Part shown: positions 21,871-30,328 of the stretch, piece after piece
Layout: each line of letters begins with the position of its first letter
Position numbering within the stretch: position 1 is the stretch's first letter
From: Xenoacremonium recifei
Taxonomy: Eukaryota; Ascomycota; Sordariomycetes; Hypocreales; Nectriaceae
Assembly (NCBI GenBank): GCA_012184525.1
Contig: WOFQ01000017.1
Span: 608,510 to 672,509, forward strand
Direction of reading: 5' to 3'
Length of the DNA stretch: 64,000 bases
Program-made: the position numbers and the translations under genes
Notes under the pieces: model-generated
What the model was told of the DNA's origin: nothing
Database searches by the model: none
Seen by the model: the letters and a program-made list of their open reading frames with translations, nothing else

Positions 21871-22999
21871 ATGATCTCACCACTTGATATTACGCAGCTG
21901 TTCGGGGTGCGAGGTTGTGTGGCAGCCGTCACGGGGGGCTGCAGTGGACTGGGTTGGATGATTTGCAAGGTATTGAACCACTGCCATGGTAGCTTGTAGC
22001 CACGGCTTAACAACTTGTTCTTCTAGGGTCTAGTAGCAAATGGTGCTAAAGTTTACGTGGTCTCCCTACCCCACGAGCCCATCAGTGAAAGGGTCCAGGA
22101 GCTTAATACCCTGGGTAAAGAGACAGGGGGGAGTGCGGTTGGGTCTGTCCTCGACACAGTTGAGCCTCTTTACCCCGGACTTTAGCTAACCACCTCGTGC
22201 AGGTTACCCTGCGATGTTTCATCGAAAGAAGATATTTGCGAACTGACCAAACAAATTGGTCAACTAGAGAGTCACCTCGACATCCTCGTTTCCAACGCTG
22301 GTGTTCGACGAGATCCGGTCCAGGCTTGCGACGTTCTGACGGCCTCTCTTGAGGAGCTGCAGTCTTCTATGTGGTCATCTCGACATTCTGACTGGGCAGA
22401 TACGTTCTGTATCAACACAACTGCACACTACTTTCTTTCCGTTGCTCTGCTTCCTCTTCTCTCAGCTGCCTCGCAGCGTGACCTTGGAAATGGGCGACAA
22501 GGCCGAGAGGAAGGCCGCGGCGTCATCATCATTACGAGCTCATGTGCGAGCATGCACAATGCTACAAACGTGGATTTGACCAGTTACGCTTCTAGCAAGG
22601 CCGCTACGGATCATTTGATACGACTCTTGGCAGCAAAATTTAGTCGATTCTACGTACGAGTGGCCGGGATCAATCCCGGATGTAAGTGGCAAAACTATGG
22701 GATACATTTTGGACGTTGACTAAATGGAACGGAATAGTCGTCCCAAGCAAGATGAATCCTGTTGGAGAAGCAGGCAACATGTTTAGTGCACTTTTCGACC
22801 AAGTTCCTGCTAAACGGCCAGGCGATGAGAAAGACATCGCAAGCGCAATAATCTTTTTGGCAAGCCGAGCCGGGGTACCGTACCTTCTTTTTGTCAATGG
22901 TCTTGATTTAGCTATTAACATAATCCTTAGGCATACATTGACGGTATCTCGCTTTGCATTGACGGCGGACGCGTACTGGTTGCCAATGGGCAAACGTGA
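21871..22999 (+). CDS. Short-chain dehydrogenase/reductase in the catabolic cluster
   Basis: 299 aa from five exons: 21871-21969, 22027-22142, 22203-22681, 22738-22874 and 22931-22999; all introns are GT-AG and the sum is in frame. VTGGCSGLG is the cofactor loop, PCDVSSKEDI the beta4 Asp region, SNAGV the NNAG equivalent, VIIITSSCAS carries the catalytic Ser, and SYASSKAATDHLIR the Tyr-x3-Lys pair. The C-terminus SLCIDGGRVLVANGQT closes like RhlG/3-oxoacyl reductase-type fungal SDRs. Probably oxidises or reduces an alcohol/ketone intermediate made by the P450 or DUF1479 step (inference from cluster and shared operator 103 bp upstream). Confidence 0.87.
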
Positions 23000-23219
23000 A
23001 TGTTTCGTCGGAGCTGCAGGGTGGCCAAGGCAAAGAGCCCCTTCAATATTCTAAATTAGAAAGTGAGCTCTATGCTACCCATTAGCAATCGTTATGAATA
23101 AGCCAAATAGCTCCTAGAATCGTATTTCATATTTGTTAGGTCTTTGGACTGATAAGAAATGAAGCTTTTGCCTGTTCACGATGTTTAAGCCCACTATAAT
23201 CGTCAACTGCGTAATGCTG

Positions 23220-23232
23220 TCGGTCGATCCGA
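23220..23232. promoter_or_regulatory. Operator palindrome TCGG-N5-CCGA, copy 4
   Basis: TCGGTCGATCCGA, 101 bp before the amidase ATG at 23333, in the 333-bp gap after the SDR (23000-23332) which holds nothing else recognisable. Confidence 0.7.
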
Positions 23233-23332
23233 CACTAATTGCAGCCCCATCTCCAATATCCAGAACGACCTGTTCAGGGCTTGAGCACCTAAACAAGGCG
23301 ATTTCAACAATCTAGGCGATCTCTAAGCAGCT

Positions 23333-25085
23333 ATGTCCATCGTTTCGCTGAGCAACGACTTTGTGTAAGTTTCAAGCGAGGATTTCCGCCAGTTTCTAAT
23401 CCCAAGATAGGTCTAGAATCGATGTTGAGGACCTAAAGCATCTAGCTGGGAGCCTTGGGATTGCTATTGAGGATGGAAATGATTCAAGGGACTTCCTTCT
23501 CTTACTACGATCATTGGAATCAGTGCTACAGTCGATTGAAACAAGTGAGGACTATGTACCGAAGGAACTCGAGCCACACCCAAGCGGAAAGCCCCGGACT
23601 TATTGGAAACCAACCAAACAAGAAAACCCGCTAAATGCCTGGAGTCACCGATGCAACATCAAGTCCAACAATTGCAGCAGTACCCTTTTGGATGGGAAGG
23701 TAATTGCCATCAAGGATAACATTTCCATCGGAGGTCTGCCGACAACATTGGGAACTTTCTCAGAGATTCTCTCTGACACGGCTGACTATCCCATTTCTCC
23801 CATCGATGCTGTGGTAGTTAAAAGAATCCTGGCTGCTGGAGCTACAATTGCAGGCTCCTCTACCTGCGAAAGCTTTTGCGCATCTCCTTTGTCATTCACG
23901 TCTGCAATCGGTCCAGTACATCACCCTCTATTGCGAGGTTATACATCTGGTGGAAGTAGCAGTGGCTCTTGTGCACTTGTTGCAGCGAGTTTACTCCCTC
24001 CCAGTCACCTGCTAGGCGACACAGCCCATGTGGCAATCGGGAGTGACCAGGCCGGCTCCGTCCGCATTCCAGCTTGCTACACTGGTTTATATGGCCTTAA
24101 ACCATCCTTCGGTCTTATTCCATACACAGGGGCAGCATCGATGACACCGATGATCGACCACCTGGGCCCGATAGCCCCGAAACTTGAAGACATTGCGGCT
24201 CTGCTGAAGGTTATGGCTGGTTATGATGGGCTTGACTCTCGAATGACGCCTGATTCTCCTCAACTGGGTCAGGTGCTGGATTATCCAGAGATACTGTCCA
24301 GATTTCGGGAGCAACTGTCGTCAGAGGCAGGAACAGCCAGAAAAATGACAATCGGACTTCTGAAGGAATCATTTGATGTTGCAGGGGTTTCGACTGCAGT
24401 GAAGGATATTATAAGAAATTCCGTTGCTACCTTCTTTAGGCATGTCGGTGCTAAAGTTGTTGAAGTGTCAGTACCAATGCATCTTGAGGGCCCTTCGATC
24501 TGGACCGCTACAGCAAGGCCATCCATGGCACAACACCTGTATCAGGGGAAGCCTGGTAGTCATTTATCCTATCCTGCACCGCACATTCAGCCCAAGTGGC
24601 CATTGACTCAACGCACTTACGAAGTGTTGAAATCTAGCAACCCTGCAGTAGTCAACATCATCCTGAGCGAGGCGTTTTGTCGAGAGAAGTTTGGACCATC
24701 GGTTGAAGCCAAGGCACATCGAAAGGCTCTTGAGCTGCGAGCAGCCTATGACGCTGCCTTCGAAGACGTCGATATTCTGATCACACCGTGCGCGCCGGAC
24801 ATTGCCATGCCCCATCCTTCAGCCAAAAACGATCGGGGTACCGAGGCAACGGTCATGGAGAGGCTTAGCGTTCTTGTAGGTGTGACCAACAACACTTGTC
24901 CATTTAACATCACGGGGCATCCTGCCTTGAGTGTCCCCTGTGGCTCTCTGCCAGTCCCCGACAAATCGGAGGTACGGCTTCCAGTTGGTATGCAGATGAT
25001 TGGCAAGCGCTGGCACGATGACACCGTATTAATGGCAGCAGCCCTCTTTGAAGAAGGCCGACGTCTGGCGCAGCTGCAACTATAG
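23333..25085 (+). CDS. Amidase-signature family amidohydrolase
   Basis: 566 aa from a 32-base first exon (23333-23364) and exon 23417-25085; the junction restores V-I-D-V-E-D in frame. The full amidase-signature triad is visible: Lys in VIAIKDNISI (about residue 110), the cis-Ser in TSGGSSSGSCALVA (about 192) and the nucleophile Ser in GSDQAGSVRIPACYTG (about 225). The C-terminal part has DILITPCAPDIAMP and FNITGHPALSVPCG as expected. It hydrolyses a carboxamide; in this cluster the likely role is release of ammonia from an aromatic or ring-cleaved amide, which fits the neighbouring RidA protein. ATG 23333 was chosen because the frame upstream of MESV is conserved-length and the operator sits 101 bp before it. 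Convergent with the hydrolase at 25201. Confidence 0.9.
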
Positions 25086-25200
25086 AATATAAATGCGTTT
25101 GTCATGTAGTGATAGATGCTAGGTGATAGTAATTACTAGATGATCTTGCAGAGGTGACATAAACCCCAACGACAACTTGACGGCGTATAACCCATTCTCG

Positions 25201-26211
25201 CTATGCCTTTGCCCCAACCAAAAACTCAGAAATTTCATGATTTATCCATTCTGCATCTTCCTTGCTTAGTCCAGATCCAGCAAGGTGACCCCAGACAGAG
25301 GGTATGATTCTCATGTACCCTTCTTTCAGCCAATTGCATTCTCTCTGACTGGCTCTCCAATCGAAGTACTGATCCGTTTCGCAGGGCATGAGTAAAACTC
25401 GGGCCTGGATGCGGGACAATGCTTCGGGCAATTCGAACGTTCCGTTCTCACTACAGACAGTGATATCTCCGCGTTGCCACATACGCAACTTTACAAGCAA
25501 ATCATCTGGAGTCCAACCGCGGTAGTTCTTGGAAGTTACGTCCTCATCCCACTCCGCGAGAGATCCGTAACCTAGTTCTTTGTATAGCTCCTTGTCAAAC
25601 CACTGAAAGCTGGTTAGCCAGGCAGAATAGGCTTTCCCGAACGCCCTGAGCCCACGCGGAGAGTCTGGGCTAGTGGCTCGGTGTGCATCATCTGCGTAAT
25701 CTACAGAGCTTTCAAGCGCAGCCCTTGGACCTTCCAGAAATTGGTAATTGTGCCTACTTGTACGTGCAGAGGAGCACATTATGACGGCGTTGTGTACAAT
25801 CTCTGGATGCATGGCTATCCAGTAGTAAGTACATTGGCCACCCATGGAAAACCCAAGCATGACATCAATTGATTTGATACCCAGATGATGCGTTATCAGA
25901 TAATGTTGTGCCGCGACACAGTCCCGATAGTCAAGTGACGCCGGAAATCCTGCGGTATTGGATGGACTGGATGATTCTCCGTTTCCAAACAGAGCGATCA
26001 CAATAACTCTGTATCCACGGAGGGCGCCGTCTGCAAAGTTCAAGGTGGACAGGAGTCTACCGCGAAAGCACGTAATTACCACGGCAATCTTTGAGGACTC
26101 GGCGTTGAAGTCCAAGTAAGCGAGACGGGCATCTGGTATTGCGGTACCGTCGAGGAATTTGAAGTCTGGCAGACTGCACTGTTGCACTTTAGGATCTGAC
26201 ATTGTCGACAT
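25201..26211 (-). CDS. Alpha/beta hydrolase, homoserine acetyltransferase-like (MetX-like fold)
   Basis: Single-exon 336 aa protein. Nucleophile elbow GFSMGGQ (Ser122), acid MPCETDQYFDW (Asp280) and VWGHLAGSG (His309) complete the triad in the order and spacing of the MetX/homoserine O-acetyltransferase-like group; the strand VIVIALFGNGESSSPSN is also typical. Fungal cluster members of this group usually act as esterases, lactonases or C-C/amide hydrolases rather than in methionine synthesis. It is transcribed away from the RidA gene, sharing a 469-bp promoter with an operator-like palindrome, so the two are probably co-induced. ATG 26211 or the second ATG at 26202 are both possible. Confidence 0.85.
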   Translation of the reverse strand: MSTMSDPKVQQCSLPDFKFLDGTAIPDARLAYLDFNAESSKIAVVITCFRGRLLSTLNFADGALRGYRVIVIALFGNGESSSPSNTAGFPASLDYRDCVAAQHYLITHHLGIKSIDVMLGFSMGGQCTYYWIAMHPEIVHNAVIMCSSARTSRHNYQFLEGPRAALESSVDYADDAHRATSPDSPRGLRAFGKAYSAWLTSFQWFDKELYKELGYGSLAEWDEDVTSKNYRGWTPDDLLVKLRMWQRGDITVCSENGTFELPEALSRIQARVLLMPCETDQYFDWRASQRECNWLKEGYMRIIPSVWGHLAGSGLSKEDAEWINHEISEFLVGAKA

Positions 26212-26430
26212 GACGTGGTTTAGATTCTACTAAGTCCGTGTTGATGGTGACTCGTAGGTGTTAGAACTTCAGAATTTCAGGCAAGCGTGTTTTTAGCCTA
26301 GTGCTTGGAACTAATTGTGGCAAATTGGTGCTTCAACCACTCAACGATGTCTCAATTATTCGTCTTACGTTATTTCCCTACTCAGAGTTGCTAGGCGGTG
26401 TCCCCGACAAGGAGAGCGGGGGGAATGCCA

Positions 26431-26443
26431 TCGGACAGTCCGC
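26431..26443. promoter_or_regulatory. Operator-like palindrome TCGG-N5-CCGC, copy 5
   Basis: TCGGACAGTCCGC: one mismatch to the TCGG-N5-CCGA rule, but the core CGGAC-N-GTCCG is fully symmetric, as in copy 2. It is 220 bp from the hydrolase ATG and 238 bp from the RidA ATG, inside their shared promoter (26212-26680), which has no gene of its own. A wider TCGG-N7-CCGA lies at 26486-26500. Confidence 0.6.
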
Positions 26444-26680
26444 CGACAGAGATTCCGATTAATCCTTATCGCGATTGTCGCGCCATCGGCGAGGCACCGA
26501 CAGAGTGAACTTAGTCCGAATAGCTGGGGCATGTAGTTTCTACAGATACGAGTACAAAGGCAATCGACGCTCATAAGAGCTCGTACCAGCTCTGAGCCAG
26601 GAGCGAAGGGCTTAGATTAGCGCAATCCTGTATTCCCATCATTACTCGACCTCGTCCTGTTCGTCCTGTCTCTTCCAAAC

Positions 26681-27136
26681 ATGTCGCCCAACGGGGAAGC
26701 CTTTCTCCTCGACCCCGAAGCTCCGGCTGGCCCGACACGCTATCCCCATGCTCGCGTCGCCCCGCAGGCTGCGCACCGAACCATCTACGTGTCCGGCATG
26801 GCCAGTCGGCGGCCAGACGGCACGTATGAGGGGGTGACTGAGAAGCCTGATGGTACCCTGGAGCTGGATATCCGTAAGCAGACGGCGGCAGTCCTCCAGA
26901 ACATCGACGATATCATCAAAGGCGCCAGCGGCGGAGCGGGCGGCATCCACAACGTAATCGACGCCGTGGTCTACATTCTAGACATGAAGACTCAATACGC
27001 TGGCATGAACGAGGAATGGAACAAAGTATTTGCGGATCGCGAGAGTGCACCGGCAAGGGCAACCATTGGAGTTAAGGAATTGCCGGATCCCAGATTCATC
27101 GTCGAGGTCAAGGCAACGGCTGTTGTGGAATTCTAG
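26681..27136 (+). CDS. RidA/YjgF-family protein (2-aminomuconate deaminase-like)
   Basis: Single-exon 151 aa protein of the Rid superfamily, which hydrolyses enamine/imine intermediates to keto acids and ammonia; the subgroup with a 2-aminomuconate deaminase is the closest in style. Visible family text: TIYVSGMASRRPDGTYEG, ELDIRKQTAAVLQNIDDIIK, GIHNVIDAVVYILDMK, and the C-terminal SAPARATIGVKELPDPRFIV-E with the conserved Arg that binds the carboxylate. Normal length. It is divergent from the alpha/beta hydrolase with a shared operator-like site, which ties it to the catabolic cluster. Start ATG 26681 is the only one in frame before the conserved region. Confidence 0.88.
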   Translation: MSPNGEAFLLDPEAPAGPTRYPHARVAPQAAHRTIYVSGMASRRPDGTYEGVTEKPDGTLELDIRKQTAAVLQNIDDIIKGASGGAGGIHNVIDAVVYILDMKTQYAGMNEEWNKVFADRESAPARATIGVKELPDPRFIVEVKATAVVEF

Positions 27137-27939
27137 AGGCTCGGAAGTTCTTCAAAGAGGCAGCAGGCAGCAAGCCTGCAATACGTCCCATCCAGAGCGT
27201 CAAGGCTGATTACTCGTCTCTCGACAGATTGTCGCGTCGTGCTTCGGTCTCCTTGCGCCTTGTCGGGAGTGCTAGGAATCGAGATGATGTCAATTGCTAA
27301 GGAGGGGGGATCAAGTCCACGGGAACAAGTGTACGATCTGGCCCCATTTCCCGAGTTTCCGTTATCTTGGGTCCAACCTTTCAGCAACAAAATAATGGTT
27401 CTCCAGAATCGGAATTGCAAACCGGCCGTTCTTGGCTCCAGCAGTATGATAGCAATACCAATCATCCAAACGCTATTTGATGCCGTAGTCATTGTGGACT
27501 CTGAAACGGGCCTTATCAGAATGAATGATAAGAAGGCACTTGCGGGGGCGAATCATCTGAATCGCTTCATCAAGCACGAGTCGTGATTTGCTCCAGGAGG
27601 GCCTCTGGCGTCTTGCACTCTGTACATTGCCAGTGGTTGAAAATCAAGATGCTAGTAGCAAGCCACAGAGACATGCCGCAGAGAATCCAGAACCCTCAGC
27701 GCTCTCTCGACTCTTGTAACCCTACCGCGTAGTGGCAATGGCCTCGAGCGCTAGGTAGTGCACGATCCAATCCTGTTTTAGCTTATCACACCCAGCTATC
27801 CTCGGGGAGGCGTTTGCGAAGCGGGGTTCGTTATGTAGATAAGCCCGGCAGCATCCCAGATGACGGCTCAGCGCTACCCTTTTCCTCGGCCTTCCACCGT
27901 AGAGCGCTCATCTCCGCCCCTCGAATCCCATCGACAAAG
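27137..27939. other. Intergenic region upstream of the cluster regulator
   Basis: About 800 bp. Frames at 27239-27586 (plus, opens with GTG) and 27133-27492 (minus) show no family features and overlap each other. No perfect TCGG-N5-CCGA site here, so autoregulation by the same motif is not supported. Confidence 0.5.
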
Positions 27940-30223
27940 ATGACTTCGCAGAACAACCCGGGACAAGCACGAGCGTCATGCTCAAGATGCCACAAGAGAA
28001 AGAAGAGATGCGACAGGGCCTTGCCGCAATGCGAAAACTGTCGTCGAGCCTTCGTCACGTGCAGTTTCGTCGACGACGATCGCCAGACAGCTTCCTACCC
28101 GATTGCGTGAGTAAAGCTCTGGGTGATGCGGGCATTTTTTTTTCGTTTTGGGCCCTTTTGGTTGCTGATTCACAATCTGCAGTTATGTGCGCAGCCTGGA
28201 GAAGAGGATCAAGGACTTGGAGAAGAGTGCCGCCCAAACATGGCGCGAGCCTTCGCCAATAACAATTGAAGAACAGGGGTCTGGTAGCGAGATCCAAGGA
28301 AGCACCATTAGCCACGACGACATCATCCTGTTTGATCAGCCTGTCATCGCACCTCACTCGTTCGATGCGACAGATACAGGCTGGGGCGTTCTGAGCCGTC
28401 CATTCGAGGACCCGACGCCAGTTCCCCGAGCTGAGACCACATGTTCATTGGATATTGAGCTCAAGAATCTGTCACTAGAAGCAGCAGCCGAGAGGCACCT
28501 TGGCTCGACCTCTGGACTGTCATTTGCTAAGTTGACACAGACTGTGCTTCGGCGACTGAGCCCCGATAGAGCGGACTTCGTATTTAGCAGGGAGGCTGAC
28601 TCCCGAAGCCCTCAGCAGTTGGATTTCGCTTCGTTTTCGAGCGCTTTCAACGGGCCTACATTCCTCAGTTTCGGTGACTCTAATCTTTGCGATCCTATGC
28701 TCTTCAGTAATCTTATCCTGTCCGATATCACCGAAACCGACAACGACCTGGAACAGTTACTTCTTCCCTCAGATGACTCAAAGGTAGAGCGTTTAGTCGG
28801 CTTTTACTTCGCACACTCCCACACACTATATCCCATCGTGCAAAGGACAGAATTTACCAGCACCCTGAATTCCGTCCGTGAAAATCCTCACACATTGTCG
28901 ACTCAGTCACCTCTCAGCTTGTTCCGCATCTGGATGGTCCTAGCGATTGGGTCTACGGCGTACTGTTCGGTATCACTGGCCGAAGAGTCGGAATCGATGC
29001 TTTACTATAGTAAGGCCATGACTTATTTCGAGGAGTCTCTCAATTACGGCGATGTCGTGCGTTATGATATACCCCCGAGCCTTCTCTACGATCCTGACAA
29101 TGTGCTTCTAGGCTGCGTTGGAGGTCATTCTGTTGCAGGTCTCGTACTCATTCTTCAATCAATTTGGACCCAGTAAGTGCCCTCACTCGTCACGTCTACG
29201 GTCAATGAAGCATTAATCCATAAGTTAGATACCTGGTTTCTGGTTGGTCTTGCCGCCAGGATTGCCCTTGGTATGGGCCTTCATGCATCATCAACATACG
29301 AAGGGCTTGCCCGTAATGTGGCAGAGCGGAGGAAGCGACTTTTCTTTTCAGTTTATATGATGGATCGGTGAGTTGTCTTAATTATCCACCTGTTTTTCTC
29401 TCTTTGGGTCAACCGCTAAATAGATAAGTGTTGTATCGACGGCGCTTGGCCGACCTTTCGCCCTTCATGACGATGACATCGATGTTTCGGTGAGCTTATG
29501 ATGCGATTGTACCCTAAGACGCAAAGCTGATGTTTACTGCTCAAGCCCTTTTCCGATCAGGATGAAGAGGACATCAATGCGGACGGCATCCAACCGCGGA
29601 TTTCCCTCCATCCAAGCCTCATGGCCGTACCGCTTCACATCCTAGCTCTCAGAAAGATCGTCACCAAAATATCGCGGCAGGTCTACTCGAATCCTCGTAC
29701 GTCAAACTTGACGACGGCTGAGCGCGAGGGAATTGTAAGCTCGATTCACCAGGAGCTTATTGATTGGCGGCGCAGTATGCCGTTTCCTTTGCCAAACGTC
29801 AATGAACATGTACCACACTTGACCAGCAACTGGTATGATTTTAATTATTATACCCATCTTGCCATGCTCTATAGACCTACTCCATTGCTACCGACACTGG
29901 ACCAACGTCGCATCAAGATTCTGGCTGATGCTGCATCGATGTCACTCCGTCAGGCCGCAAGTATGCACCGGCAGCACAGGCTTGCCTACAACTGGTTAAA
30001 TCTTCTTGCAATATTTACAGCAACTCTTTCTTTGGTATACGCCATAACTGCCCAGCCGGACAATCTGGTCATGGTCCTGAAGGAGACAAAAGCTAGTCAA
30101 GATCTTGAGTTGGCTATAGAGATGTTCGATACTTTGGGCGAGAAGTTCTCTGCTGCGAAAAACATACGGAACATGGTCAACGAGATCGTGAAAAAATATC
30201 ATGATTTAGAAGGTTCCAGTTAG
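27940..30223 (+). CDS. Zn(II)2Cys6 transcription factor, probable cluster regulator
   Basis: Nuclear regulator. Exon 1 (27940-28106) carries the zinc cluster CSRCHKRKKRCDRALPQCEN followed by CRRAFVTC, six Cys with normal spacing. After the intron (28107-28182) comes a coiled linker, YVRSLEKRIKDLEK. The fungal_trans middle-homology domain follows, with LVGFYFAHSHTLYPIVQRTEF, WFLVGLAARIALGMGLH, LFFSVYMMDR, then after short introns STALGRPFALHDDDIDV. The last exon ends at 30223 (DLEGSS). One junction, around 29100-29225, is uncertain: the obvious donor GTAAGT at 29173 does not join in frame to LDTWFLVG with the nearest acceptors, so either another donor is used or there is a frameshift. It closes the regulon block at its right side and is the obvious candidate to bind TCGG-N5-CCGA (inference). 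Confidence 0.8.
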
Positions 30224-30328
30224 ATGAACTATATAAATACCATGTTTTGTCTCAACCAATGAAGACCCGTTGCTGATAGCACTGAAGTTGCCTATCCTTC
30301 ACTTTTACACGAAAATACCCGAAGAGGT

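Noticed and set aside
27133..27586. Overlapping frames on both strands between RidA and the regulator
   Set aside because: The plus frame opens with GTG, neither has a recognisable domain, and they shadow each other.
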